Under the pieces are notes generated by a model, which saw nothing but the letters and a program-made list of their open reading frames with translations, ran no database searches and was not told the origin of the DNA. A DNA stretch of 43,714 nt, taken from Geodermatophilus sp. DF01-2. Lineage in GTDB: Bacteria > Actinomycetota > Actinomycetes > Mycobacteriales > Geodermatophilaceae. Positions 8,339 to 17,138 of the stretch are shown here, one piece after another (the first letter of the stretch is position 1; the number at the start of each line of letters is the position of its first letter). Both the position numbers and the translations under genes were made by a program. Location: positions 1-43,714 of the forward strand of contig NZ_SPQN01000024.1 of assembly GCF_004571065.1 (NCBI RefSeq), written 5' to 3'.

Positions 8339-9367
8339 TCACGATCGTCCCGCACCGCCGCCCGGTGGCGCGGGCACGGGGTGCTCACCGTGCTCGTCAT
8401 AGTGCACGCCGTCGTTCGTCCGGTGTGCGGCGTGCCGGTGTCCGTCGTGGTCGTAGTCGACGTGGTCGCCGTGCGGGATCGGGGCGTGCCCGCACCCCTC
8501 GCCGTGCTCGTGCGGGTGGGCCGCGTGGACCGCGGCCCGGCGGCGGTGGCGCCGCCGGGCGGTGGCATCGCGCAGGGCCACCGCCGCGGTGACGGCCAGG
8601 AACAGGCCGATCGCCAGCACGACGATCGTCCCGCCGGAGGGCGTACCCACGTAGTACGACGCGGTCGTTCCCCCGACGCTGACCAGCAGGCCGATCGCGC
8701 AGGCCAGCTGGACGGCGCGGCGGAAGCTGCCGGCGAGCAGCTGGGCCACCGCGCTGGGCACGATCATGAGCGCGCTGATGAGCAGCAGTCCGACCACCCG
8801 CATGGAGAGCACCACCGTGGCGGCCACCAGGGTGGCGAGCACGGTGTTGAGGGCGAGCACCGGCAACCCTGCCGCTCGGGCGTACTCCTCGTCGTCGCTG
8901 ACCGCGTACAGCCGCTGGCCGAGCAGCCACACCACGCCGAGGACGGCGACGGTGATCGCGGCGAACACGACGACGTCCCCGGCGCTGGTCGTGGTGATCG
9001 CGCCGAAGAGGTAGGCGTCCAGGTTGGTGGCCTGCCCCCGTGGAGCGAGGCTGAGGAGGACGACGCCCCCGGCGATCCCCCCGTAGAACAGCACGGCCAG
9101 TGCGACGTCCCCGCTGGTGCGGCCGCGGGCCCGGACGAGCTCGATGAGCACCGCGCCGAGCACGGCGGCCACCAGCGCCGTGCCCACGGGCGCGGTCGAC
9201 GTCAGGACGCCGATGGCCACGCCGGTGAGCGCGACGTGCCCGAGGCCGTCCCCGAGCAGGGACAGCCGGCGCTGGACGAGGAAGACCCCCACGGCCGGCG
9301 CCACGAGGCCGACCATCAGCGAGGCCAGCAGGGCGCGCTGCATGAAGTCGTACTGGAGGATCTCCAC
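8339..9367 (-). CDS. znuB: Zinc ABC transporter permease, His-rich tail
   Basis: Membrane component of a high-affinity zinc importer (ABC-3 family), 342 residues. The first ~275 residues form the usual eight or so hydrophobic helices, with QRRLSLLGDGLGHVALTGVA and the VGLLLISALMIVPSAVA signature. Beyond the normal family end (~290 residues) there is a tail with about 14 His plus Asp/Glu (HPHEHGEGCGH, HGDHVDYDHDGHRH), predicted to lie outside the helices and likely a metal reservoir. GTG 9367 begins one base before the znuC stop codon region. It is transcribed from znuA through znuC and reads on towards zur, 67 bases downstream. Confidence 0.92.
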   Translation of the reverse strand: MEILQYDFMQRALLASLMVGLVAPAVGVFLVQRRLSLLGDGLGHVALTGVAIGVLTSTAPVGTALVAAVLGAVLIELVRARGRTSGDVALAVLFYGGIAGGVVLLSLAPRGQATNLDAYLFGAITTTSAGDVVVFAAITVAVLGVVWLLGQRLYAVSDDEEYARAAGLPVLALNTVLATLVAATVVLSMRVVGLLLISALMIVPSAVAQLLAGSFRRAVQLACAIGLLVSVGGTTASYYVGTPSGGTIVVLAIGLFLAVTAAVALRDATARRRHRRRAAVHAAHPHEHGEGCGHAPIPHGDHVDYDHDGHRHAAHRTNDGVHYDEHGEHPVPAPPGGGAGRS

Positions 9368-9368
9368 C

Positions 9369-10196
9369 TCAGCGCCTCCCCTCCGGTGCCCGGTCCCCGC
9401 CGGTCACCCGCGGGTGGTCCAGCCGGTACCCGGGCCGCGGGCCCGCCGGCTCGCCGGGGTGGTGGTGACCACCGGGGTCGGCGAGCGACGCCCCGCCGGC
9501 GAGCGGCCCGTCGTAGCTGATCCGGCCGTGGTCCACCACCACCGCACGGTGCAGCACGCCGGCCAGCGGCCCGAGCTCGTGGGTCACGACCGCCAGTGTG
9601 GTCCCGGCGGCGGACACCCGGGCGAGGACCTCGGCCAGCGCCTCCTGGCTGGCCGCGTCGACGCCCGCGGTCGGCTCGTCCATGATCAACAGTTCCGGCT
9701 CGGCCGCCAGCGCCCGGGCCACCAGCACCCGGCGCTGCTGACCGCCGGACAGCGAGGCCACCGGGTCGTCGATCCGGTCGGTGAGCCCGACCGCCGCCAC
9801 CGCCTCGGCGACCGCGGCCCGGTCGGCCGCGCCCAGCCGCCGGAACAGGCCCAGCCGCGCGAGCCGACCCACGCCGACCACTTCCCGCACGGTCGCCGGC
9901 ACGGCCCCGCTCACGGTGTGGCGCTGGGGTACGTAGCCGACCCGGCCGCGCTCGCGCAGCCGGCCCACCGGAGCGCCGAGCACCCCCACCTCCCCGTCCA
10001 GCACCGTCGCGAGGCCGAGCAGCCCTCGGGCGAGCGTGGTCTTGCCGGAGCCGTTGGAGCCCAGCACCGCCACGGCCTCGCCGGAGCGGACGACCAGGTC
10101 GACGCCGGACACGACGGGGACGTCGCCGTACCCGATGCTCGCGCCACGGAGGCCGACCGCGACGTCGCGGTCGGCCTCCGCAGCGGAGTGGTTCAC
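9369..10196 (-). CDS. znuC: Zinc ABC transporter ATPase
   Basis: Cytosolic ATPase driving zinc import with ZnuA/ZnuB, 275 residues. Walker A LGSNGSGKTTLARGL, signature LSGGQQRRVLVARAL, Walker B LLIMDEPTAGVD, and switch His in VVTHELGPL are all intact. Family features such as GYVPQRHTVSGAVPATVREVV fit metal-type ABC ATPases. The C-terminus adds a short His/Pro/Gly stretch (GGHHHPGEPAGP). The GTG at 10196 overlaps the znuA stop in GTGA, which supports this start over upstream open sequence. Confidence 0.93.
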   Translation of the reverse strand: MNHSAAEADRDVAVGLRGASIGYGDVPVVSGVDLVVRSGEAVAVLGSNGSGKTTLARGLLGLATVLDGEVGVLGAPVGRLRERGRVGYVPQRHTVSGAVPATVREVVGVGRLARLGLFRRLGAADRAAVAEAVAAVGLTDRIDDPVASLSGGQQRRVLVARALAAEPELLIMDEPTAGVDAASQEALAEVLARVSAAGTTLAVVTHELGPLAGVLHRAVVVDHGRISYDGPLAGGASLADPGGHHHPGEPAGPRPGYRLDHPRVTGGDRAPEGRR

Positions 10197-11164
10197 GCGC
10201 AGGACTGGCCCTCCTGCAGCGTCGCCAGGTTGGTCCGCATGACCTCGAGGTAGTCCTCGCCGGCCGACTCGTCGGTCAGGCCCTCGATCGGATCCAGGAC
10301 GGCCGTCTGCACGCCGGCCTCGGCGGCGACGGTCTCGGCGACGGCCGGGTCGACGAGGGTCTCGGTGTAGACGGTGGTGACCCCGCGCTCCTGGACGAGG
10401 GAGGCGATTTCGGCCATCTGCGCCGGTTCCGGCTCCTGGGAGGGACTGAGTCCGCTGATGCCGACCACCTCGAAACCGTAGCGGTCGGCGAGGTAGCCGA
10501 AGGCGTCGTGGCCGGTGACCAGGGTGTCGACGGCGCAGTCGGCGAGCCCGGCCTGCATCTCGGCGTCCAGTGCCTCCAGGTCGGCGCGCAGCTCGGCAGC
10601 GTTCTGCTCGTAGGTCGCCGCGCCCTCGGGATCGAGCTCGGCCAGCCGCGCGGCCAGCGCGTCGCCGACCGCCGCCAGCCGGGTGGGATCGAGCCAGAAG
10701 TGCGGGTCGACCGACTCCTCGCCGGCGTGGGCCTCCTCTTCGGCGTGCGCCTCCTCCCCTTCGTGGGCGTGGTCCTCCGCGGCCAGCGTCAGATCTGCGG
10801 CCTGGCCGGCGTCCCATGCGGCATCCCCGGCCTCGGACTCCGCGGCCTCGTCGATCGCGGGTTGGAAGCCCTCGAGGTACACGAGCAGGTCGACCTCGGA
10901 GATCGCTGCCACGTCCTGCGGGGCCAGTTCGAGGTCGTGGGCCTCGGCGCCGGGAGGGGTCAGCGAGGAGACCTCCACGCGGTCGCCGCCGACCCGCTCG
11001 GCCGCCCACTCCAGCGGGTAGAACCCGGCGACCACGGTCGGTCCGCCCTGCTCGCCTGCCTGTCCGGCCTGCCCGGTGTCGCCGTCGCTGCCGCAGGCGG
11101 TCAGGACGAGGACGGCGGCCGCCGACACCGCGGTCGTTCCCCAACGGGGCGCGTTCCTGTTCAT
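10193..11164 (-). CDS. znuA: Zinc-binding lipoprotein of ABC transporter
   Basis: Extracytoplasmic zinc-binding component, 323 residues. A lipoprotein signal peptide ends in VLTACGSDG (lipobox Cys about residue 24). Cluster A-1/ZnuA features follow: [13 protein letters not shown] (metal His), an acidic His-rich loop ([19 protein letters not shown]), VDPHFWLDP (metal His), [15 protein letters not shown] (metal His) and YTETLVDP (acidic ligand region). Two in-frame ATGs exist (11173, 11164). I chose 11164, giving M-N-R-N before the hydrophobic core; the Zur-like box then sits directly upstream and the mRNA would be leaderless or nearly so. Divergent from proA. Confidence 0.93.
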   Translation of the reverse strand: MNRNAPRWGTTAVSAAAVLVLTACGSDGDTGQAGQAGEQGGPTVVAGFYPLEWAAERVGGDRVEVSSLTPPGAEAHDLELAPQDVAAISEVDLLVYLEGFQPAIDEAAESEAGDAAWDAGQAADLTLAAEDHAHEGEEAHAEEEAHAGEESVDPHFWLDPTRLAAVGDALAARLAELDPEGAATYEQNAAELRADLEALDAEMQAGLADCAVDTLVTGHDAFGYLADRYGFEVVGISGLSPSQEPEPAQMAEIASLVQERGVTTVYTETLVDPAVAETVAAEAGVQTAVLDPIEGLTDESAGEDYLEVMRTNLATLQEGQSCA

Positions 11165-11177
11165 GACAATCATTCTC
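11165..11177. promoter_or_regulatory. Zur-like operator at znuA start
   Basis: GACAATCATTCTC is a 13-base near-perfect palindrome of form GANAATNATTNTC, matching the core of bacterial Zur boxes as I recall it. It is a short AT-rich island in otherwise GC-rich DNA and abuts the znuA start codon on the minus strand. It lies about 70 bases from the proA start, so it could touch both genes, but proA is not an expected Zur target. Confidence 0.65.
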
Positions 11178-11233
11178 GCATGGATGGCTCCGCGGTGGGG
11201 ACGCGGCGCCCCGGAGCTGCAGGGCCGCGCGCG

Positions 11234-11239
11234 TACCCT
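11234..11239 (+). promoter_or_regulatory. Candidate -10 box of proA (leaderless)
   Basis: TACCCT fits TANNNT and ends seven bases before the proA GTG. No Shine-Dalgarno sequence fits between them. A leaderless transcript is the simplest reading. Confidence 0.4.
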
Positions 11240-11246
11240 CGCGGGC

Positions 11247-12500
11247 GTGTCCGACGTCTCCGGCCTCCCGCTGATCGGGGCCGCGGCGCTGCGTGCCCGC
11301 GCCGCCGCCCGCGTGCTGCGCACGCTGTCCACCGACACCAAGGACGGCGCACTGCGCGCCATGGCCGACGCGCTGGTCGAGCGCGCCGACGAAGTCCTCG
11401 CCGCCAACGCCGCCGACGTCGAGGCGGCCGCCGCCGACGGCACCCCGGCCGCGATCCTCGACCGGCTGCGGCTGGACACCGGGCGCATCGCCGGCGTGGC
11501 CGACGCGCTGCGCCAGCTGGTCGCGCTGCCCGACCCGGTCGGCGACGTCGTCCGCGGGTCGACGCTGCGGGGCGGGCTGCAGCTGCGCCAGGTGCGGGTG
11601 CCGCTCGGGGTGGTCGGCATCGTCTACGAGGCCCGGCCCAACGTGACCGTCGACGCCGCCGGCCTGTGCCTGAAGAGCGGCAACGCCGCCCTGTTGCGCG
11701 GCTCGGCCTCGGCGTTCGGCACCAACACCGCGCTGGTCGCCGTGCTCACCGAGGCGGCGTCGAAGGCGGGGCTGCCCGAGGGGTCGATCGAGCTGCTGCC
11801 GGCCGACCGCGCCTCGGTGGGCGAGCTGCTGAACGCCCGCGGGGTCGTCGACGTCGTCATCCCGCGCGGCGGGGCGTCGCTCATCCAGCGGGTGGTGCGC
11901 GAGGCCCGGGTGCCGGTCATCGAGACCGGCGAGGGCAACTGCCACGTCTACGTCGACGCCTCGGCCGACCCCGCGACCGCCGAGGCGATCGTCCTCAACG
12001 CGAAGACCTCCCGGGTGAGCGTCTGCAACTCCGCGGAGACGCTGCTGGTGCACCGCGACGTCCCGTTCCTGTCGCGGCTGCTCGCCGCGCTGGTGGACGC
12101 CGGGGTGACCCTGCACGGCGACGACGCGGCCCGGGCTGCCCACGGAGCCGTCGTCCCGGCGACCCACGAGGACTGGGCGACCGAGTACCTGTCGATGGAC
12201 ATGGCGGTGCGCGTCGTCGACGACCTGCCGCAGGCGCTGGACCACATCGAGCGGTGGGGGAGCGGGCACTCGGAGGCGATCGTCGCCGACTCGGCGCGCG
12301 CCATCGCCGACTTCACCGCCGGGGTGGACGCCGCCGCGGTGCTGGTCAACGCCTCGACCCGGTTCACCGACGGCGGCGAGTTCGGCTTCGGCGCCGAGAT
12401 CGGCATCTCCACGCAGAAGCTGCACGCCCGCGGGCCACTGGGCCTGCCGGAGCTGACCTCCACCACCTACGTCGTCACCGGCAGCGGCCACACCCGCTGA
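11247..12500 (+). CDS. proA: Gamma-glutamyl phosphate reductase
   Basis: Second step of proline synthesis: NADPH-dependent reduction of gamma-glutamyl phosphate (made by ProB) to glutamate semialdehyde. 417 residues, normal length. Diagnostic blocks are [33 protein letters not shown] and [19 protein letters not shown], which holds the catalytic Cys. The C-terminal substrate region includes [26 protein letters not shown] 11247 gives the expected SDVSGLP... N-terminus. In many actinobacteria proA lies close to proB; here they are separated by def, a toxin-antitoxin pair and the zinc genes. Confidence 0.97.
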   Translation: MSDVSGLPLIGAAALRARAAARVLRTLSTDTKDGALRAMADALVERADEVLAANAADVEAAAADGTPAAILDRLRLDTGRIAGVADALRQLVALPDPVGDVVRGSTLRGGLQLRQVRVPLGVVGIVYEARPNVTVDAAGLCLKSGNAALLRGSASAFGTNTALVAVLTEAASKAGLPEGSIELLPADRASVGELLNARGVVDVVIPRGGASLIQRVVREARVPVIETGEGNCHVYVDASADPATAEAIVLNAKTSRVSVCNSAETLLVHRDVPFLSRLLAALVDAGVTLHGDDAARAAHGAVVPATHEDWATEYLSMDMAVRVVDDLPQALDHIERWGSGHSEAIVADSARAIADFTAGVDAAAVLVNASTRFTDGGEFGFGAEIGISTQKLHARGPLGLPELTSTTYVVTGSGHTR

Positions 12501-12541
12501 GACCCCCATCCGGCCCGCCCCACCGCCCAGCGAGGAGCCGC

Positions 12542-13429
12542 ATGCCCCGCCCGCCGTCCCAGTCCCCGCAGTTCTCCTCGGTCTCCGACGTCGGGAAGCG
12601 ACTGGCGGCGGCCGGCTACCTGCCCGACGCGCAGATCGCGACGACGGTCTTCCTCGCCGACCGGCTGGGCAAGCCCCTGCTGGTCGAGGGGCCGGCCGGC
12701 ACCGGCAAGACCGAGCTGGCCAAGGCACTGGCGACGTCCACCGGGTCAGAGCTGATCCGGCTGCAGTGCTACGAGGGTCTCGACGAGGCGCGGGCGCTCT
12801 ACGAGTGGAACTACAAGAAGCAGCTGCTGCGCATCCAGGCCGCCCAGGGGGACGGCGGCGCCGACTGGGGCACCGTGCACGACGACATCTTCGGTGAAGA
12901 GTTCCTGCTCTCCCGGCCGCTGCTCACCGCGATCCGCCGCACCGAGCCGACCGTGCTGCTCGTCGACGAGACCGACAAGGCCGACGTCGAGGTCGAGGGC
13001 CTGCTGCTGGAGGTGCTCAGCGACTTCCAGGTCACCATCCCGGAGCTGGGCACGGTCACCGCGGCGCGCCGGCCGATAGTGGTGCTGACCTCCAACGCCA
13101 CCCGCGAGCTGTCCGAGGCCCTCAAGCGGCGCTGCCTGTACCTGGCGCTGGACTACCCGTCGGCCGAGCGGGAGCGGGAGATCGTGCTCTCCCGGGTGCC
13201 CGACCTCGCCCCCGGCCTCGCCGAGCAGCTGGTGCGCACCATCCGGGCGCTGCGGGCGCTGGAGCTGAAGAAGTCGCCGTCGATCTCCGAGACCCTCGAC
13301 TGGGCGCAGACGCTGCTGGAGCTGGGCCTGGACACCCTGGACGAGACGGCGGTCCGCTCGACGCTGGGCGTGGTGCTCAAGCACGCCAGCGACCAGGAGC
13401 GGGCCGCGGCCGAGCTGCGGCTGAACTGA
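12542..13429 (+). CDS. MoxR-type AAA+ ATPase
   Basis: AAA+ chaperone-like ATPase that works with a von Willebrand A partner, 295 residues. Walker A GPAGTGKTELAKAL (about 45-58), Walker B VLLVDETDKAD, sensor 1 VLTSNATREL and an arginine-finger region LKRRCLYL are intact. Start ATG 12542 has GAGGAG a few bases upstream. Its stop (TGA) shares a base with the ATG of the VWA gene, so the two are translated together. In M. tuberculosis the orthologous pair Rv2426c-Rv2425c also sits next to proA. CO-dehydrogenase clusters use related CoxD-CoxE pairs, but no such enzyme is nearby and the client is unknown. Confidence 0.9.
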   Translation: MPRPPSQSPQFSSVSDVGKRLAAAGYLPDAQIATTVFLADRLGKPLLVEGPAGTGKTELAKALATSTGSELIRLQCYEGLDEARALYEWNYKKQLLRIQAAQGDGGADWGTVHDDIFGEEFLLSRPLLTAIRRTEPTVLLVDETDKADVEVEGLLLEVLSDFQVTIPELGTVTAARRPIVVLTSNATRELSEALKRRCLYLALDYPSAEREREIVLSRVPDLAPGLAEQLVRTIRALRALELKKSPSISETLDWAQTLLELGLDTLDETAVRSTLGVVLKHASDQERAAAELRLN

Positions 13430-14844
13430 TGTCGACCCCGGCCACCGCTACCGGCGGGCTCGCGGGCCACCTCGACGGGTTCGTCCGCGCGATCCGCGAG
13501 GCCGGCATCCCGGTCGGCATCAGCCAGGCCGTGGACGCCGCCGAGATCCTCACCGTGGTCGACCTGCTCGACCGGGAACAGCTGCGCCACGGCCTGGCCG
13601 CGGTGCTGCTGCAGCGGGCAGCGCAGCGGCCGGCCTACGACGTGCTGTTCGACCTGTGGTGGCCGTTGGGCGACCGGCCGCTCGCCTCGGCGGACGACTC
13701 CGAGCCCGCGGGGGAGGCGGGGGAGTCGACCCTCGACGTGCCCGACGGCACCGACCTGACCGAGCTGATGCGCGAGGAGCTGGCCCGGCTGCTGCTCGAC
13801 GGCGACGAGGAGGCGCTGCGCCGCTTCGCGCGGGAGGCCGTCGACCAGCTCGGCCGGGCGGTGCCGTCGCCGTCGGGCCAGTCGTTCTTCAGCTACCGGG
13901 TGATGCGGGCGCTCTCGCCGGACACCCTCGTCGCGCGGCTGCTCGCCGGCCTGCTCGGCGATGCCGAACGCGGCGGGCTGGCCGAGCAGGTGGCCCGCCA
14001 GGCGGTGCGCGAGCGGCTGGCCGCGTTCCGGGCCGCGGTGGAGGCCGAGGTCCGGCGGCGGACGGCGGCCGAGCGCGGGCGGGACCGGGTCGCGAAGAAC
14101 GCCGTCCGACCGCTGGCCGACCAGGTCGACTTCCTCCGCGCCCAGTCCGCCGACCTCGCCGAGCTGCGCCGGACCGTGGCCCCGCTGGCCCGGCGGCTGG
14201 CGGTGCGGCTGTCGGCGCGGCGGCAGATGGGCCGGGAGGGCCGGCTGGACTTCCGCAAGACCGTCCGCGCGTCGCTGGGCACCGGTGGCGTGCCGGTGGT
14301 CACCCACCACCGGCCGCGGAAGGTGCACAAGCCGGAGCTGGTGGTGCTCTGCGACGTCAGCGGGTCCGTCGCCGGGTTCAGCCACTTCACGCTGATGCTG
14401 ACCCAGGCGCTGCGCGAGCACTTCTCCGGCGTCCGCGCGTTCGCCTTCGTCGACTCGACCGACGAGGTGACCCGCTTCTTCCGTCCCGGTGCGGACGTCG
14501 CCGACGCGGTCGCGCGGATCGGCCGGGAAGCCGACGTCGTCGGCTTCGACGGGCACAGCGACTACGGGACGGCGTTCGAGGTCTTCGCCGACCGGTGGGC
14601 CTCCGCGGTGGGCCCCAAGACGTCGCTGCTCGTGCTGGGCGACGGGCGCACCAACTACCGGCCCCCGGGCCTGCCGGTGGTGGCCGGCCTGGTCCGCCGG
14701 GCCCGCTCGGCGCACTGGCTCAACCCCGAGCCGCGGCGACTGTGGGGGAGCGGGGACTCGGCCGCCGACCGCTACGGCGAGGTGATCGACATGGTCGAGT
14801 GCCGCAACGTCGCCCAGCTCGCGGACTTCGTCACCACACTCTGA
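13429..14844 (+). CDS. VWA-domain protein, CoxE-like partner of MoxR
   Basis: 471 residues. The first ~290 are helical and charged, without a signal peptide or membrane helix, so it is cytosolic. The C-terminal ~180 residues form a VWA domain with an intact MIDAS start (VVLCDVSGSVAGFS, DxSxS) and later metal-site residues in GFDGHSDYGTAF. The end ECRNVAQLADFVTTL is typical of CoxE-like proteins. It overlaps the MoxR gene by one to three bases. Proteins of this pair are thought to remodel or metallate a client complex; which one is not evident here. Confidence 0.88.
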   Translation: MSTPATATGGLAGHLDGFVRAIREAGIPVGISQAVDAAEILTVVDLLDREQLRHGLAAVLLQRAAQRPAYDVLFDLWWPLGDRPLASADDSEPAGEAGESTLDVPDGTDLTELMREELARLLLDGDEEALRRFAREAVDQLGRAVPSPSGQSFFSYRVMRALSPDTLVARLLAGLLGDAERGGLAEQVARQAVRERLAAFRAAVEAEVRRRTAAERGRDRVAKNAVRPLADQVDFLRAQSADLAELRRTVAPLARRLAVRLSARRQMGREGRLDFRKTVRASLGTGGVPVVTHHRPRKVHKPELVVLCDVSGSVAGFSHFTLMLTQALREHFSGVRAFAFVDSTDEVTRFFRPGADVADAVARIGREADVVGFDGHSDYGTAFEVFADRWASAVGPKTSLLVLGDGRTNYRPPGLPVVAGLVRRARSAHWLNPEPRRLWGSGDSAADRYGEVIDMVECRNVAQLADFVTTL

Positions 14845-14868
14845 CGTCGCCTCGTCGCCTCGTCGCCT
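14845..14868 (+). repeat. Triple tandem CGTCGCCT
   Basis: Three exact 8-base units directly after the VWA gene stop, followed by a degenerate fourth (CGTCGACG) and a small palindrome GTCGACGTGTCGAC. The rest of the spacer to nadD holds only GC-rich sequence and the nadD -10 box. Confidence 0.7.
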
Positions 14869-15076
14869 CGTCGACGTGTCGACCGTGTCCGTGACCCGCC
14901 CCGGCCCCCGGTCGTCGGGCACTGCGGATGCCGGGGCCGTTCCGGCGCCGGCCGCGACCGGCAGCAGGGGAGCCGCTCGTGCCGGTCCCGGTCCGGTCTT
15001 CCCCGACCGGCCGGGGGACGCCCCGTGCCCACCGTCCGGGGCCGGTCCTCGCGGGCCGGTCCCGGACGCCCCCGGT

Positions 15077-15082
15077 TAGGCT
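15077..15082 (+). promoter_or_regulatory. -10 box of nadD (leaderless)
   Basis: TAGGCT, close to the actinobacterial TAGGCT/TANNNT consensus, ends six bases before the nadD GTG. No ribosome binding site fits between, so translation probably starts at the mRNA 5' end. It likely drives nadD-rsfS-phosphatase-DegV. Confidence 0.55.
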
Positions 15083-15088
15083 CGATCG

Positions 15089-15823
15089 GTGGCAGGTCGG
15101 CGGGTCGGGGTGATGGGCGGGACGTTCGATCCCATCCATCACGGGCACCTCGTGGCGGCGAGCGAGGTGGCGGTCCTCTTCGGCCTGGACGAGGTCGTCT
15201 TCGTGCCCACCGGTCAGCCGTGGCAGAAGAGCGACCGCGACGTGGCGCCGGCAGAGGACCGGTACCTGATGACCGTCATCGCCACCGCCTCCAACCCGCG
15301 GTTCTCGGTGAGCCGGGTCGACGTCGACCGCGGCGGGCCGACCTACACGATCGACACGCTCGGCGACCTGCAGCGGCAGCGGCCCGACGACGAGCTGTTC
15401 TTCATCACCGGCGCCGACGCGCTCTCCCAGATCCTCAGCTGGCGGGACAGCGACCGCTGCTTCGCCCTGGCGCACTTCATCGGCGTGACGCGGCCCGGCT
15501 TCGACCTGGGCGCTGCCCACCTGCCGGAGGGCGCGGTCAGCCTGGTCGAGGTGCCGGCGCTGGCCATCAGCTCCAGCGACTGCCGGGAACGGGTGGGCCG
15601 AGGCATGCCGGTCTGGTACCTGGTGCCCGACGGCGTCGTGCAGTACATCGAGAAGCGTGGGCTGTACCGCTCGTCCGGCGGGGCCCGCAGCGTTCTGCCT
15701 CGTGGCCGCACCGCGCCGTCGGAGGAACGACCCACCTACGACCGGCCGCCCGCGACGGCTTCCCACACCGAGGGTCCGCCTCCCGAACCGTCGTCCCCAC
15801 ATCTCCAGGAGGTACCCCGATGA
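15089..15823 (+). CDS. nadD: Nicotinate-nucleotide adenylyltransferase
   Basis: NAD synthesis: joins nicotinate mononucleotide and ATP to deamido-NAD. The nucleotidyltransferase signature [11 protein letters not shown] is at residues 10-20. [25 protein letters not shown] and the ATP-binding [10 protein letters not shown] (ISSTxxR type) complete the active site. 244 residues; the last ~45 (after EKRGLYRSS) form a Pro/Ser/Arg-rich tail beyond the usual family end. GTG 15089 lies six bases after a TAGGCT box. The stop overlaps the rsfS ATG (ATGA). Confidence 0.95.
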   Translation: MAGRRVGVMGGTFDPIHHGHLVAASEVAVLFGLDEVVFVPTGQPWQKSDRDVAPAEDRYLMTVIATASNPRFSVSRVDVDRGGPTYTIDTLGDLQRQRPDDELFFITGADALSQILSWRDSDRCFALAHFIGVTRPGFDLGAAHLPEGAVSLVEVPALAISSSDCRERVGRGMPVWYLVPDGVVQYIEKRGLYRSSGGARSVLPRGRTAPSEERPTYDRPPATASHTEGPPPEPSSPHLQEVPR

Positions 15824-16422
15824 CCGCCTCGTCCGAGGCCCGGGAGACCGCGCTGCTGGCGGCCCAGGCCGCCGCCGACAAGCTGGCGACCGACGTCGCC
15901 ATCGTCGACGTGAGCGAGCGGCTGGCCATCACCGACGCCTTCGTGCTCGCCTCGGCGCCGAACGAGCGCCAGGTGCAGGCGATCGTCGACGAGGTGGAGG
16001 AGCGCCTCCGGCAGCACGGGGTCAAGCCGGTGCGCCGCGAGGGCGTGGCCGAGGCACGGTGGGTGCTGCTCGACTTCGTCGACGTCGTCGTCCACGTGCA
16101 GCACGCCGAGGAGCGCGCCTACTACGCCCTCGAGCGGCTGTGGAAGGACTGCCCGACCATCCCGTTCGTCGACCGCGCCGCGCCGTCCGACGGCGCGGGT
16201 ACCGAGGATGCCGTCCCTGGCGGCCGCGCGACGCTCTCGGCGGACGACGTCGACCCCGCCAGTGCCGACCCCACGCCGCTGGCGCCCGAGCCGGCGGACG
16301 ACGCTCCGGGCAGCAGTGCCCCGCTGCAGGGAGACGGCCCGCCGGAGGGAGGCGGCCCGGTGACCGGGGACGGCCCGGTGACCGGCGACGGTGCCTTCCG
16401 GCCGGAGGCGACCGGCAGGTGA
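15820..16422 (+). CDS. rsfS: Ribosomal silencing factor RsfS
   Basis: Binds L14 and blocks 30S/50S joining when nutrients are short. The RsfS/Iojap domain covers roughly residues 5-115 ([41 protein letters not shown]). It is followed by about 80 residues of acidic, Pro/Gly-rich sequence, including a duplicated PVTGDG; most RsfS proteins end near 120-130 residues. AGGAGG lies about ten bases before ATG 15820, within the end of nadD. The stop overlaps the GTG of the next gene. Confidence 0.93.
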   Translation: MTASSEARETALLAAQAAADKLATDVAIVDVSERLAITDAFVLASAPNERQVQAIVDEVEERLRQHGVKPVRREGVAEARWVLLDFVDVVVHVQHAEERAYYALERLWKDCPTIPFVDRAAPSDGAGTEDAVPGGRATLSADDVDPASADPTPLAPEPADDAPGSSAPLQGDGPPEGGGPVTGDGPVTGDGAFRPEATGR

Positions 16423-17138
16423 GCGATGATCCGCCGCTGCCGGTGCCCCGTCTGGTCCTCTGGCGGCACGGACGCACCGAGTGGAACGCCGCGGGGCGGT
16501 TCCAGGGGCAGCTGGACCCGCCGCTGGACGACGAGGGACGCCGTCAGGCGGTGCGGGCCGCCCGCCACCTCGCCGGCCCCCTGCCCGGGGGCACCGTCGT
16601 GGTGACCAGCGACCTCAGCCGCGCGGCGGAGACCGCGGTGGCTCTCACCGACGTCCTCGGGGCGCCGCTGCGGCTGGATCCCCGGCTGCGCGAGGTCGGC
16701 ATGGGCTCCTGGGAGGGGCTGACCCGGCAGGAGGTCGCCGAGCGCCTCCCGGAGCAGTACGCCGACTGGCTGGCCGGCCGGCCCGTCCGGGGACGCGGCG
16801 GGGAGGACCCGGCAGAGGTGCCGGCCCGGGCGCTGGCCGCTCTGCGGGAGCTCCCCGAGGCACCGGCGGCCGTCGTCGTCACCCACGGCGGGACCTCCGC
16901 GCGGCTGCTGGAGACCCTGCTGGGTCTGGGGCCGGAGCACCGCCGGGTGTTCGGCCCCCTCGCCAACTGCGCGTGGAGCGAGCTGGCGATGCAGAACGGC
17001 CGCTGGCGGCTGCTGCGGCACAACACCTCGGCCCCCGGTCTGCCCGACGGCCCGGTGCCGCAGCGGGAGGTCCGCCGTCCGGACGCCGGGGCCAGCCCGG
17101 AGGAGGGCGCCCCCGCCCAGGACGCCGACGCGCTGTGA
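16419..17138 (+). CDS. Histidine phosphatase (phosphoglycerate mutase-like)
   Basis: 239 residues. The phosphate-binding RHG motif is in LVLWRHGRTEWNAAGRFQG, with the second catalytic His in VVVTHGGTSARLL and Arg/Glu in SDLSRAAETA and REVGMGSWEG. These show an active branch-2-like histidine phosphatase of the GpmB/CobC type. Its substrate cannot be read from sequence; in M. tuberculosis the gene at this locus (Rv2419c) has been described as a glucosyl-3-phosphoglycerate phosphatase, which is a reasonable candidate role. The C-terminal ~35 residues are low complexity. GTG 16419 overlaps the rsfS stop, and the TGA overlaps the next GTG. Confidence 0.88.
   Translation: MSDDPPLPVPRLVLWRHGRTEWNAAGRFQGQLDPPLDDEGRRQAVRAARHLAGPLPGGTVVVTSDLSRAAETAVALTDVLGAPLRLDPRLREVGMGSWEGLTRQEVAERLPEQYADWLAGRPVRGRGGEDPAEVPARALAALRELPEAPAAVVVTHGGTSARLLETLLGLGPEHRRVFGPLANCAWSELAMQNGRWRLLRHNTSAPGLPDGPVPQREVRRPDAGASPEEGAPAQDADAL

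Noticed and set aside
9369-12728. Very long minus-strand frame that includes znuC
   Set aside because: Only the 9369-10196 part is a real protein; the rest runs antisense to proA and in the wrong frame through znuA.
14845-15088. Small gene between the VWA gene and nadD
   Set aside because: Frames there are Pro/Gly/Arg-rich without motifs, and the nadD promoter occupies the 3' part.
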